A DNA stretch of 64,000 nucleotides from NCBI RefSeq assembly GCF_035987325.1, contig NZ_CP108488.1, positions 558,001-622,000 on the forward strand, given 5' to 3'. This document shows, piece by piece, positions 25,630-33,305 of this stretch. Positions within the stretch are counted from its first letter, which is position 1. Each line of letters starts with the position of its first letter. The DNA comes from Streptomyces sp. NBC_01244 (GTDB taxonomy: Bacteria; Actinomycetota; Actinomycetes; Streptomycetales; Streptomycetaceae). Made by a program: the position numbers and the translations under genes. The notes beneath the pieces are model-generated. The model ran no database searches, was not told the origin of the DNA, and saw nothing but the letters and a program-made list of their open reading frames with translations.

Positions 25630-26582
25630 TCCCTGTTCCTGAGCCCGCCGGGCCCGGGGCCTTCGTCCACCCCGCCCTCTTCTACAGCGACCTCCCCGGG
25701 TACGTGGCCGGAGTAGGCGCCTTCGTACGCGAATCCCTGTCCACCGGCGCGCCGGTCCTCGTCGCCGTACCGGGCCCGCACCTGGAAGCCCTGCGCGACA
25801 GCCTCGGCGCGGACGCTTCGGGCGTCACCTGGACGGACATGACGGAACTGGGCCGCAACCCCGGCCGCATCCTGGCCGCCCTGCAGGACTTCGCCGACCT
25901 CCACGTGAGCCGGGCCGCCCGGATCGTCGGAGAACCGATCTGGCCCGGCCGCTCCCCCGCCGAGATCCTGGAGGCCACCCGGCACGAAGCCCTCATCAAC
26001 ACGGCCTTCACCGGCCGGCCCGCCACCATCCTGTGCCCCTATGACGCACGAGGGTTGGCCCCCGAGGTGCTGGCCGACGCCCGACGCACACACCCCACCC
26101 TGATCGAGGACGGCCTCGACCTGCCGAGCCCGGTCTACACCGATGCCGCTCAGGTCTCGGCGGACTGCGACCGGCCGCTGCCCGAACCCGAAGACGAGCC
26201 GCCCCGGTTCGCGTACGCCCACGGAGGACTGGCCGAAGTCCGCGAGTACGCCGAGGGTTGGGCGTACGGGACGGACCTGACCCCGGCACGCCGCGGCGAC
26301 CTCGTCCTGGCCATCAGCGAGGCAGCAGCCAACTCCCTCTCCCACGGAGGCGGGAAGGGCACCCTGCGCCTGTGGACCACCGGCGGCCCCGGTGCGGGCG
26401 TCGTCGCCGAGATCCACGACAGCGGACGCCTGGCCGACCCCCTGGCGGGACGCCGCCGCCCCTCCCTCGCCTCGGCCAACGGCGGCCGCGGCCTCTGGAT
26501 GATCCACCAGCTCTGCGATCTCGTCGAGGTCCGCGCCCTGGACGACGGCTTCACGCTGCGGCTCCACATGGCAACGCCCTGA
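25626..26582 (+). CDS. MEDS domain-RsbW-type ATPase fusion
   Basis: 318 aa. Residues about 10-185 form a MEDS (methanogen/methylotroph DcmR-like sensory) domain: HPALFYSDLPGYVAGVGAFV, PVLVAVPGPHLEAL, RIVGEPIWPGRSPAEILEATRHEALIN, CPYDARGL. Residues about 200-318 are a HATPase_c_2 domain with AISEAAANSLSHGG, EIHDSGRLADPLAG and NGGRGLWMIHQLCD. The fusion suggests an anti-sigma kinase controlled directly by a small-molecule sensor domain. The ATGA overlap with the STAS gene and the sigma factor immediately upstream make this a compact three-gene switch. Confidence 0.9.
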   Translation: MIPVPEPAGPGAFVHPALFYSDLPGYVAGVGAFVRESLSTGAPVLVAVPGPHLEALRDSLGADASGVTWTDMTELGRNPGRILAALQDFADLHVSRAARIVGEPIWPGRSPAEILEATRHEALINTAFTGRPATILCPYDARGLAPEVLADARRTHPTLIEDGLDLPSPVYTDAAQVSADCDRPLPEPEDEPPRFAYAHGGLAEVREYAEGWAYGTDLTPARRGDLVLAISEAAANSLSHGGGKGTLRLWTTGGPGAGVVAEIHDSGRLADPLAGRRRPSLASANGGRGLWMIHQLCDLVEVRALDDGFTLRLHMATP

Positions 26583-26765
26583 CACCGGAGGTCACCTACA
26601 CTCGGGGGCGGGCCCGGGTGTCCCCGGGCCGCTCGGGGGCATACGGAGGGTCCGGGACACCGACCACGATCTCGTCGTGCGGTCCCGGGAACAGCGAACA
26701 GGGCAGCGTCGGCACGGGGGTGCGAGAGCACGGTGGAGACCATCGGACCGGAAACGGGAGATCCA

Positions 26766-27197
26766 GTGAGCGCCGGCCTTCCCGGCGGAGGCCAGCGGCG
26801 TCGCCTCGCCCTCACGGGCGTCGGGGGCGCGGTGGCCAAGGGCCGCGACTTCACGCGCCGGGCCCTGCGCGACTGGGGCTGGGACGGCACCGAGACCGCC
26901 GAGGACACCCTGCTCCTCGTGTCCGAACTGCTGACCAACGCCTCCCTGCACGCGGACGGCTGCCGGGAACTCGTCCTCACGGCCGGGGAAACCCTGCGCA
27001 TCGAGGTCTACGACGGCACGACGGCCCTGCCCCTCCTCCACCCGGCCCCGCGGCGCGGCATGCCGGGCGGCCACGGCCTGCACATCGTGGAGCGCCTGTC
27101 CGACCGCTGGGGCACGCACACCCATGAGCAGGGGAAGGCCGTCTGGGCCGAGATCGAGGCGGCCCGTCTGGTGTCCGGCAGGCCCGCGGCCCGCTGA
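26766..27197 (+). CDS. Small RsbW-like ATP-binding protein
   Basis: 143 aa; GTG 26766 follows GGGAGATCCA. A further upstream GTG at 26733 is open in frame but has no ribosome site. HATPase_c_2 motifs: LLVSELLTNASLHAD (N box), EVYDGTTALP, PGGHGLHIVERLSDRWG (G2). Likely an anti-sigma or signalling kinase partner; third ATPase of this type in the island. Confidence 0.87.
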   Translation: MSAGLPGGGQRRRLALTGVGGAVAKGRDFTRRALRDWGWDGTETAEDTLLLVSELLTNASLHADGCRELVLTAGETLRIEVYDGTTALPLLHPAPRRGMPGGHGLHIVERLSDRWGTHTHEQGKAVWAEIEAARLVSGRPAAR

Positions 27198-27284
27198 CAG
27201 CGTCGGGAACCCGGCCCTCCGGGTCCGATCGCCGCCGCCCCGCGAGGGGTGCGTCGATCCGGCTGCCGGGGGCAGGAGCGCGTC

Positions 27285-27407
27285 ATGACCTCTCATCAGC
27301 TCACCTCCCTGTCCCTGGCCCCGGCGATCGGGCCCTCCTGGGTACACCTCCTCGTCATCGCCTTCGCGCTGATCGTCCTCGTGCACACCCTCGCCCGGCA
27401 CCGGTAG
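27285..27407 (+). CDS. Small single-helix membrane protein (40 aa)
   Basis: ATG 27285 with AGGAG 8 nt upstream, stop TAG at 27405. After a short polar start (MTSHQLTSLSLAPAIGPS) a hydrophobic helix WVHLLVIAFALIVLVHTL ends in ARHR, a positive-inside tail. Codon third positions are G/C rich as in its neighbours. No homologue is recognised. Its position between stress-signalling genes and a mechanosensitive channel hints at an envelope role, which is inference. Confidence 0.55.
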   Translation: MTSHQLTSLSLAPAIGPSWVHLLVIAFALIVLVHTLARHR

Positions 27408-27492
27408 GAACGTGCTGCGCCGCCCATGGCCCGTGGCCGCGTAGGCCGGTAGCCCCGTAGCAGTACGGGCCCGGTCCCGGCCGGGAGTTCCG

Positions 27493-28560
27493 TCAGAGGT
27501 GGCGCCCGTCCGTGGTGTCGTGCGCTGTCGGAGCCCGGTCCAGGAGGATGCGGGGCAGCGCGCCGGGGTGCTTCTCCGCCAGCCAGGCGATGAGCTTCTC
27601 GCGTACGGCGCAGCGCACCGTCCACAGGTCGTCGGCGTCCTTGGCCGTGACGATGGCCCGCACCACGATGGTGGAGGGCGTCGTCTCCGTGACGGCGAGG
27701 TCCCAGCCCCGGCCGTCCCACTCCGGGCAGTCGTGCAGGATCTCGTGGACCTTGTCCCGTACGAGGTCCACGGGCGCGCTGTGGTCGCAGTGGAGGAAGA
27801 CGGTGCCGGTCATCTGGACGCCGCCGCGCGACCAGTTCTCGAAGGGCCGGGTGGTGAAGTACGAGACGGGCATGGTGATGCGGCGCTCGTCCCAGGTGCG
27901 TACGGCGAGGAAGGTGAGGGTGACGTCCTCGACCACCCCCCACTCGCCGGCGACCACGACCGTGTCTCCGATGCGCACCAGGTCGCCGAAGGCGATCTGG
28001 AAGCCCGCGAAGAGGTTCCCGAGGGTGGACTGGGCCGCCACGCCGGCCACGATGCCGATGATCCCGGCGGAGGCGAGCACGGAGGTTCCGAGCGCGCGGA
28101 AGCTCGGGAAGGTGAGGAGCATCGCGGCGACCGCGATCACGGCCGCGACGACCGTCACGACCCTCGTGATCAGCGTCACCTGGGTACGGACCCGGCGTAC
28201 GCGGGCGGGGTCGCGGGTGCCGGTGGCGTAGCGGGCGTACCCCGACTCGACGATGGCGGAGGCCACGACCACGATCAGCCAGGCCCCGGCGCCGATCAGG
28301 GCCAGCGAGAGGATCCGCCCCGCGGCAGCGGCGTTGTCCCGCAGCGGCGGCCATCCCGTCTGCCGGTAGGCGCCCTTGAACAGCGCGGCCAGCATGACGA
28401 TCTGCAGGGCGTGGCGGCAGCGCCGCAACAGGTTCCACAAGGGCGTTTCGGGGTGTCGCGCGTCGGCGCGGCGGAGCAGTCGGTCGACGGCCCAGCCGGC
28501 CGCGGCGGTGAGCAGGATCGAGCCCCCCAGAACGGTCAGGAGGCGAAGGGCGGTGTTCAT
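27493..28560 (-). CDS. MscS-family mechanosensitive ion channel
   Basis: 355 aa, ATG 28560 with GGGGAG upstream. Four predicted N-terminal helices, then the pore-lining TM3 and beta domain: SVLASAGIIGIVAGVAAQSTLGNLFAGFQIAFGDLVRIGD, close to the MscS signature, then VVVAGEWGVVEDVTLTFLAVRTWDERRITMPVSYFTTRPFENWS. It opens under membrane tension and releases solutes during osmotic downshock. Position next to a Nik1-like osmosensing-type kinase island is suggestive of osmotic stress function. Confidence 0.92.
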   Translation of the reverse strand: MNTALRLLTVLGGSILLTAAAGWAVDRLLRRADARHPETPLWNLLRRCRHALQIVMLAALFKGAYRQTGWPPLRDNAAAAGRILSLALIGAGAWLIVVVASAIVESGYARYATGTRDPARVRRVRTQVTLITRVVTVVAAVIAVAAMLLTFPSFRALGTSVLASAGIIGIVAGVAAQSTLGNLFAGFQIAFGDLVRIGDTVVVAGEWGVVEDVTLTFLAVRTWDERRITMPVSYFTTRPFENWSRGGVQMTGTVFLHCDHSAPVDLVRDKVHEILHDCPEWDGRGWDLAVTETTPSTIVVRAIVTAKDADDLWTVRCAVREKLIAWLAEKHPGALPRILLDRAPTAHDTTDGRHL

Positions 28561-28715
28561 GTCTCCCCAGTGGGTCGAAGCGGCACGGACTCCCGCACGC
28601 CTGCCCCATGGCGGGGACCTGACACGCGGAGCCCCCGGTCGGGGTCCGCACCGAGGTTTGACCGCGCGTCACTTGTCGCGGTGGAAGGCCTTCCGCCAGC
28701 CCGCGCGAGGCGCCT

Positions 28716-29360
28716 TCACCACCGGCTTCGAAACCGCTCCGAGACCGGCTTGGAAGCCCGCTTGGAAGCCGGCTTCGGTTCCGGCCTCGGCGATGGCACG
28801 GGCGTGCCTTGCCGGGGCCGGCGGTGCCACCAGTGCCTGCGGCGCGGGTGCACGGCCCGGCCCAGGCGGCGGCCGATCAGCAGGTAGCCGAGGAGGGCTC
28901 CGGTGGTGTTGAGGATGACGTCGTCGATGTCGAAGACGCGTCCCGTGACGAGGGCGCCCTGGATCAGCTCGACCAGCGTCATCAGACAGATCGTCACCGC
29001 GGCGACCCGCAGCAGGCCTCGGGCCGGGGGCATGAGGACGGGCAGGAGCACGCCGAACGGCAGGCCCAGCAGCAGGTTTCCGCCCAGCTGGCGCACCGCC
29101 TCGACGGTCGACGCTCGGTCCAGGTAGGCGCTGATCGAATGGCCGGGCCGGACGTTGCTGTGCACCAGGGCCACCGAGGCGGCGGACGGTTCCAGCGTGA
29201 GCCGTGCCAGGACCACGCTGAACAGGACGGTCCCGACGAAGGCCGCCACCATGGCCAGCGCCCGGATGACGGGGTGCACCGGATCGTGCCGTCGCCAAGT
29301 GGCCGCCACGGCTCCCCTGCCGGATCCCTCACCGCGACGCAGCGCGTGTCTCCATGTCAT
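28716..29360 (-). CDS. VanZ-family membrane protein
   Basis: 214 aa from ATG 29360; an in-frame GTG at 29396 is the alternative start. VanZ pattern: four to five helices, ALVHSNVRPGHSI, the conserved GGNLLLGLPFGVLLPVL and DIDDVILNTTGALLGYLL. The C-terminal tail is a basic Lys/Pro/Ser repeat region (KPASKRASKPVSERF). VanZ proteins affect susceptibility to teicoplanin or membrane-active compounds in other bacteria; the role here is unknown. Confidence 0.85.
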   Translation of the reverse strand: MTWRHALRRGEGSGRGAVAATWRRHDPVHPVIRALAMVAAFVGTVLFSVVLARLTLEPSAASVALVHSNVRPGHSISAYLDRASTVEAVRQLGGNLLLGLPFGVLLPVLMPPARGLLRVAAVTICLMTLVELIQGALVTGRVFDIDDVILNTTGALLGYLLIGRRLGRAVHPRRRHWWHRRPRQGTPVPSPRPEPKPASKRASKPVSERFRSRW

Positions 29361-29581
29361 GGCGGCCGTCTGCCCCGCGAAGGGGCCGGTACGCACCCGG
29401 GCCGGAGCCGGGGGCCGGACCGGCGGGCCGCCCCACCGTCGGCGCTCGGGAGGGAATGAAGGGGCGAAGCCGGGGCAGGCGAGTTGGCGCGGGGCGCCGA
29501 CCGTGCCCCGTACGACATCGAAAGAGAGGGACGGCAGGCACCGCCCCGCCGCCCCCTGTCTGGCGAAGGAGTTGTATTCGC

Positions 29582-29947
29582 GTGACTGAGCATGTGTGGA
29601 GCTACAGGTCGACCGCGGGCCACCTGACCGGCACCGATCTGATCGGGTACACGGTCGAGGCGACCGACGGCACTATCGGCAAGGTCGACAAGCACTCCGA
29701 CGAGGCCGGTGACGCCTACCTGGTCGTGGACACAGGGATGTGGATCTTCGGCAAGGAGGTCCTGCTCCCGGCGAGCACGGTGATCATCGTCGACGTGAAC
29801 CAGGAGAAGGTCTACGTCGACGGCACCAAGGAGCAGATCAAGAACGCTCCGGAGTTCCACCGCGAGAAGCACCTCGACGACGTCGGCTACCGCGAGGAGA
29901 TCGGGACCTACTACTCCATCGGCGGCTTCGGCGGCCGGATCATCTGA
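29582..29947 (+). CDS. PRC-barrel domain protein
   Basis: 121 aa from GTG 29582 (GAAGGAG upstream). PRC-barrel pattern: DLIGYTVEATDGTIGKVDKHSDE, YLVVDTGMWIFGKEVLLPASTV, then VYVDGTKEQIKNAPEF and a Gly-rich C-terminus. Related Streptomyces proteins are stress induced; the domain is a protein-interaction or pH/ionic sensor fold also found in RimM. A strong terminator follows directly. Confidence 0.88.
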   Translation: MTEHVWSYRSTAGHLTGTDLIGYTVEATDGTIGKVDKHSDEAGDAYLVVDTGMWIFGKEVLLPASTVIIVDVNQEKVYVDGTKEQIKNAPEFHREKHLDDVGYREEIGTYYSIGGFGGRII

Positions 29948-29956
29948 CCCGGAGGC

Positions 29957-29995
29957 GCGACGGGGCCCGGACTCTTCGAGTCCGGGCCCCGTCGC
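29957..29995. terminator. Strong rho-independent-like terminator
   Basis: Perfect 18-bp stem (GCGACGGGGCCCGGACTC with its complement) and a 3-nt TTC loop, 10 bp after the PRC-barrel stop codon. GC-rich stem without T tract is normal in Streptomyces. Confidence 0.85.
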
Positions 29996-30033
29996 CTTGC
30001 CGCGCTACGCCGAGCTTGCCGCGCTACGCCGGG
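29996..30033. repeat. 19-bp tandem duplication
   Basis: CTTGCCGCGCTACGCCGAG is followed at once by the same sequence ending GGG. It lies between the terminator and the hemerythrin gene end. Confidence 0.85.
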
Positions 30034-30069
30034 CCGGCGGGCCGGCCCCCGGCCGCGCCGGCGTCGCCG

Positions 30070-30579
30070 TCATCCCCGTACGAGTGCGCGCACGTTCTCG
30101 ACGCTGCCGCAGTCGGCGGCGAGCCGGCGCTCCCGCTCCCGGAGGAAGGCCGCCCCGAGCTCGGCCCGCCGCTCGTCCGGGACGTTCTCCCGGGCTCCGT
30201 TGAGGATCGTGCGCTCCTCCTCGTCGAAGTGGTGGTTGACCGCCTTGACCAGGTCCTCCAGGCGCGCGTCCCACGCGTCGGAACCCACCTCGGACACCTC
30301 CAGCAGCGCCAGGAGGGCCTCGTTCCCCTCGGCGTGCTCCTCGGCCCCGTGCTCGACCTCCGCGTTGTCGACGTCCTTGAACCGCTTCAGGGCCCCGTAC
30401 ACCTCGGCCTCTTCCGCCTCGCCGTGCGCGACGAGGAGTGCGGACAGTTTCGCGAGCGCGCCCGCCCGGTCGGCCTCCACGCTGCGCATCCGGCGGAAGA
30501 GTTCCTCCATCGTGCGGTGGTCCTTGAGGATCAAGGCGACGACGTCCTGGTTCTCGTGCTCCTGCGCGTCCGCGGCCAT
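30070..30579 (-). CDS. Hemerythrin-like HHE cation-binding protein
   Basis: 169 aa, ATG 30579 with GAGGAGGG upstream. Ligand pattern: LILKDHRTMEELF (first His), VAHGEAEEAEVY (His and Glu), EHAEGNEALLALL (His-x-x-x-Glu) and AVNHHFDEEERTIL (HxxxE). Such four-helix proteins bind a di-iron or iron centre and respond to O2, NO or oxidative stress. In Streptomyces, HHE proteins are often in stress-sigma regulons. It is divergent from the 30741 gene. Confidence 0.87.
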   Translation of the reverse strand: MAADAQEHENQDVVALILKDHRTMEELFRRMRSVEADRAGALAKLSALLVAHGEAEEAEVYGALKRFKDVDNAEVEHGAEEHAEGNEALLALLEVSEVGSDAWDARLEDLVKAVNHHFDEEERTILNGARENVPDERRAELGAAFLRERERRLAADCGSVENVRALVRG

Positions 30580-30740
30580 GCCACGTCCCTCCTCGGCTTG
30601 CGGGGTTTCGTTCCGCAGGGGCGCCTGCTCGATACCGGCGGGTTCAAACCTTGCCCGGCGTGGTGCCGTGCGGGTTTGCCCGCCGCCCGGCAGGGCAACC
30701 GCGCCGACTGAGACGTAGAGCCCCCGAACGGAGGCCGGAG

Positions 30741-31283
30741 ATGTCAACCATTTCGCTGATAGCCGTCATCGTCGTGGCGGCGGTCGTCGTGATCGCGCTC
30801 ATCGCGCTGCTGTGGGCACTGTCCCGGCGACGCCACCTGCGCGAGCGGTTCGGCCCGGAGTACGAGCGCACCGTAGAGGAACGCGGGGACAGGAGGGCCG
30901 CCGAGCGGGACCTGCGGGCCCGTGAGGAGCGGCACGGCCGGCTCCGCATCAAGGAGCTGCCGCCCGCGCGCAGGCAGGAGTACGCGGACGAGTGGACCGC
31001 TGTCCAGCGGCGGTTCGTGGACGGGCCCGAACGCTCCGTGGCCGAGGCCGACGAGCTCGTGACCCGGCTGATGGGTGAGCGCGGCTATCCCACCGAGGAT
31101 CACCGGGAACAGGTGCGGGACCTCTCCGTGAAGCACGGCCACACGCTGGAGCAGTACCGGGCCGCCCACGCGACCAAGGTGCGCGGCGGTACGGGCGGGG
31201 CGACGACGGAGCAGCTGCGCGGGGCGATGGTGCACTACCGCACCCTCTTCGAGGAGCTGCTCTCCGACCAGAGGAGCCGATGA
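30741..31283 (+). CDS. Membrane-anchored protein with an unrecognised C-terminal module
   Basis: 180 aa, ATG 30741 with GGAGGCCGGAG upstream. One N-terminal helix (VVAAVVVIALIALLWAL), then a charged, probably coiled-coil region (RYERTVEERGDRRAAERDLRAREE type) and a C-terminal module with EWTAVQRRFVDGPERSVAEAD, then LVTRLM and AMVHYRTLFEELLS. The same module pattern recurs in the next gene, one nt downstream. Function unknown. Together the two genes look like a membrane-bound and a soluble form of one domain. A weak GTTT-N15-GGGCAA match to a SigB-type promoter lies upstream. Confidence 0.75.
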   Translation: MSTISLIAVIVVAAVVVIALIALLWALSRRRHLRERFGPEYERTVEERGDRRAAERDLRAREERHGRLRIKELPPARRQEYADEWTAVQRRFVDGPERSVAEADELVTRLMGERGYPTEDHREQVRDLSVKHGHTLEQYRAAHATKVRGGTGGATTEQLRGAMVHYRTLFEELLSDQRSR

Positions 31284-31284
31284 C

Positions 31285-31728
31285 ATGAAGAAGATCTACG
31301 AGGCCAAGACCGGACGGGGGGCGGTGTCCGAGCCCGTGCTCACCGCGGAGGACCTCGCTCGTCCCACGCCGCCGCCCCCGCCCACGGCGGTGCCCACGGA
31401 CGGGCCCACCGACAGGCGCACCGGCGGGCCGGAAGGGCATCGGGGGTCGCGGAACGGGGAGGAACCGCTCCTGGGGGCCGTCGAGGCGGAGCGCTACCAC
31501 ACCACGTGGAGCGAGATCCAGGGCCGCTTCGTGGACGATCCGCAGGAGGCGGTCCGGGCGGCGGACGGGCTGGTGTCCGAGGTCATGCTCAAGTTCTCGG
31601 ACACGTTCTCCGAACGCCGGGACGGGCTGGAGAAGCAGTGGGACGGCGGTGAGCAGGTGGCCACCGAGGACCTGCGGCAGGCCCTGCGCGCCTACCGCTC
31701 ACTGGTGGACCGGCTCCTCGCCGCCTGA
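31285..31728 (+). CDS. Soluble partner sharing the same C-terminal module
   Basis: 147 aa. ATG 31285 lies 1 nt after the previous stop, so coupling is likely. Pro-rich linker (RPTPPPPPTAVP) then the module: YHTTWSEIQGRFVDDPQEAV, ADGLVSEVML, LEKQWDGGEQVATEDLRQAL, RAYRSLVDRLL. This aligns with the upstream protein at W, Q-x-R/x-F-V-D, A-D-x-L-V, and the final Y-R-x-L helix. No known domain is recognised. A hairpin terminator follows. Confidence 0.72.
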   Translation: MKKIYEAKTGRGAVSEPVLTAEDLARPTPPPPPTAVPTDGPTDRRTGGPEGHRGSRNGEEPLLGAVEAERYHTTWSEIQGRFVDDPQEAVRAADGLVSEVMLKFSDTFSERRDGLEKQWDGGEQVATEDLRQALRAYRSLVDRLLAA

Positions 31729-31756
31729 GTGCCGGATCCCGGTGTCGGCATCCGGA

Positions 31757-31798
31757 CCCTTCGCCGTGGTCGGCCCGCAAGGCGGCCACGGCGAAGGG
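31757..31798. terminator. Terminator after the two-gene unit
   Basis: Perfect 13-bp stem CCCTTCGCCGTGG / CCACGGCGAAGGG with a 16-nt loop, about 28 bp after the stop at 31728. Confidence 0.75.
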
Positions 31799-31939
31799 CT
31801 GTGGGCCATCCGGAGCAACGGGGGCGTGTTCCCTACGGGCCGCCGACCATCCGCCGCCCGGGCGGTGGATAGTCGGTCGGGCGGTCGGCCGCACGGGCTG
31901 CCGGCCCCGAGGCCAGGCGATACAGGGAGAGTGGATCCG

Positions 31940-32284
31940 ATGGTGAAGAAGGCATTGCTGACGTACGCCTTGGCGGCCGGAGTACTGATCGGGCCGCTGA
32001 GCTCGGCCGGTTGGGCGGCCGACGGGCTCGCCGCCGGGTACGGGCAGGGCAAGTCGGGCCCCGTGGGCGTGGTCGAGTCCCGCGCACCGCTCAACGTCCG
32101 CGAGAAGCCGACCGTGTACTCCGACGTGGTGAAGAAGCTGCGTCCGCACGAGCGGGTGGTCCTCGTGTGCCAGAAGCGCGGGGGCTGGGTGGACGGCAAC
32201 CCGTTGTGGTACCGCCTGCACGGCTCGAAGGGCTGGGTCTCGGCCCGCTACGTCCACAACCTCCAGCCGGTCCGCCCCTGCTGA
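31940..32284 (+). CDS. Small secreted SH3-like domain protein
   Basis: 114 aa, ATG 31940 (GGGAGAGTGG upstream). Signal peptide KKALLTYALAAGVLIGPLSSAGWAA, then a bacterial SH3 (SH3_3-type) domain: VESRAPLNVREKPTVYSDVVKKLRPHERV, CQKRGGWVDGN, WYRLHGSKGWVSARYVHNL. Two Cys residues (one in VCQKRG, one at the end, RPC) could form a disulphide. Such proteins bind cell wall material. A strong terminator follows. Confidence 0.85.
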   Translation: MVKKALLTYALAAGVLIGPLSSAGWAADGLAAGYGQGKSGPVGVVESRAPLNVREKPTVYSDVVKKLRPHERVVLVCQKRGGWVDGNPLWYRLHGSKGWVSARYVHNLQPVRPC

Positions 32285-32310
32285 AAGCGCGGTGGGCGGT
32301 GGAAAGACGT

Positions 32311-32348
32311 AAAGGGAACGGCCCCCGAACACCGGGGCCGTTCCCTTT
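32311..32348. terminator. Bidirectional terminator
   Basis: Perfect 15-bp stem AAAGGGAACGGCCCC / GGGGCCGTTCCCTTT with 8-nt loop between the convergent SH3 protein and WhiB genes. A-rich and T-rich flanks make it work in both directions. Confidence 0.88.
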
Positions 32349-32387
32349 GCGAGTCCCGTGACGAGTCCCTTTTACGGGCGCCGGCGC

Positions 32388-32693
32388 TCACGCGGTGGAG
32401 GGCAGTGCGGACCTCCGCGCTCCCGCCGTACGCAGTCCGCGCCTCTCGTGCGCGGTGAGCCCGCCCCAGACGCCGAACGGCTCCGCCACCTCCAGCGCGT
32501 GTCGCAGGCAGTCGGGCTGCACCGGGCACAGCGCGCACACCTCCTTCGCCGCCGCGTCACGCGCCTCCCGGTCCGCACGCTGCTCGCCCGTGGGGTGGAA
32601 GAAGAGGCGCGAGCCCAGTTCCCGGCAGGCGGCGTCCTCCTGCCACAACCAGTGGTGCTCGGCACGACCCGGCAGACGCGACACATTTCCCAC
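32388..32693 (-). CDS. WhiB-family iron-sulfur transcription factor
   Basis: 101 aa from GTG 32693, with GGAGG 7 nt upstream. Four cysteines in the WhiB arrangement: C23, then C53-x2-C56-x5-C62, binding a [4Fe-4S] cluster, followed by the turn FGVWGGLT and a basic C-terminus (ERRGLRTAGARR). WhiB-like proteins bind region 4 of the principal sigma factor and control development, redox response or resistance. Which Wbl type it is cannot be said. Confidence 0.92.
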   Translation of the reverse strand: MGNVSRLPGRAEHHWLWQEDAACRELGSRLFFHPTGEQRADREARDAAAKEVCALCPVQPDCLRHALEVAEPFGVWGGLTAHERRGLRTAGARRSALPSTA

Positions 32694-32836
32694 CTCGGAA
32701 CCTCCATCGGAGACGGCCCGGATCCGGCACGGATCCGCACCTCGTCCGGACCTGATTCGGATACACGATCCCCTCTCGTCTGGCCCGGAACGCGCGGTTC
32801 AAACGGCTCGCGCGGCCCTGTAGGACGATCGGTCGT

Positions 32837-33020
32837 TCAGCCCGTACGCGCGGTCGGCCGTGCCCGCGAAGACCTGAGTCCCTCTCCGTAGTCGTGTGCC
32901 ACGTCGAGGAGCGTGGCCATCCGTGCCTGCCAGGCGATGTTCACCGGCAGGCTTTCGAGGGCGGCGAGGAGACCCGCGGGGTCCAGGAGGCCCAGGGCCT
33001 CGGGCACGTCGCCCGCGATC
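32837..33020 (-). pseudogene. C-terminal stump of an L-rhamnose/L-fucose-mutarotase-like gene
   Basis: In this frame the sequence LLAALESLPVNIAWQARMAT followed by LLDVAHDYGEG resembles the end of L-rhamnose mutarotase family proteins (pattern LPVNxRWQxxMAxLLDVxxDY). The N-terminal two thirds are absent and the frame runs upstream into unrelated sequence. The stump abuts, at its broken side, the tail of a GntR-type regulator on the other strand. Identification rests on about 45 residues. Confidence 0.5.
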
Positions 33021-33029
33021 TGGTCCTCG

Positions 33030-33137
33030 CGGACCCACCGCGCCCCGGTCGCCCGCGACCCCGAGGCCGCACGGGCGGCGGCCGCCGAACACATCGGTGA
33101 GGTCGAGGAGTGGATGCGCGGCCGGCTCGACGACTGA
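33030..33137 (+). pseudogene. C-terminal stump of a GntR/FCD-type regulator
   Basis: The rightward frame ending at 33137 reads ARDPEAARAAAAEHIGEVEE then WMRGRLDD, the usual last helix of FCD-domain GntR regulators. Nothing upstream in this frame resembles the rest of such a protein. With the mutarotase stump it looks like one deletion that removed the 5' halves of a divergent gene pair. Confidence 0.45.
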
Positions 33138-33140
33138 CCC

Positions 33141-33180
33141 GCCCCACCCCCACCCCCACCCCCACCCCCGCCCCCGCCCC
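33141..33180. repeat. CCCCAC/CCCCGC hexamer microsatellite
   Basis: About six units, directly after the GntR stump and about 125 bp before the fucosidase. G-rich on the opposite strand, so it might form a quadruplex. Confidence 0.85.
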
Positions 33181-33305
33181 TGGTGAGAACCGACCAGTTT
33201 TGGTGACCTGCCCCCACGCGGCGGGCGGACACCCGGGCCTAGCTTCGAAGTGCGCGGTCCACGAGGCCGCGCACCCCGCCCCCCTCTCACCAAGGGAATC
33301 CGCTC

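Noticed and set aside
28669..29298. Alternative leftward frame over the VanZ gene with an AGFQAGFQAGLG tail
   Set aside because: The VanZ helices and conserved motifs are in the other frame; no frameshift is needed to explain the gene.
30580..30740. SigB-type promoters for hemerythrin and the 30741 gene
   Set aside because: GTTT-like elements exist, but the -10 matches (GGGCAA, CGGTAT) or spacings are off consensus, so they are not listed as features.
33141..33180. CRISPR-like or VNTR array
   Set aside because: Only contiguous hexamers without spacers; a simple microsatellite.
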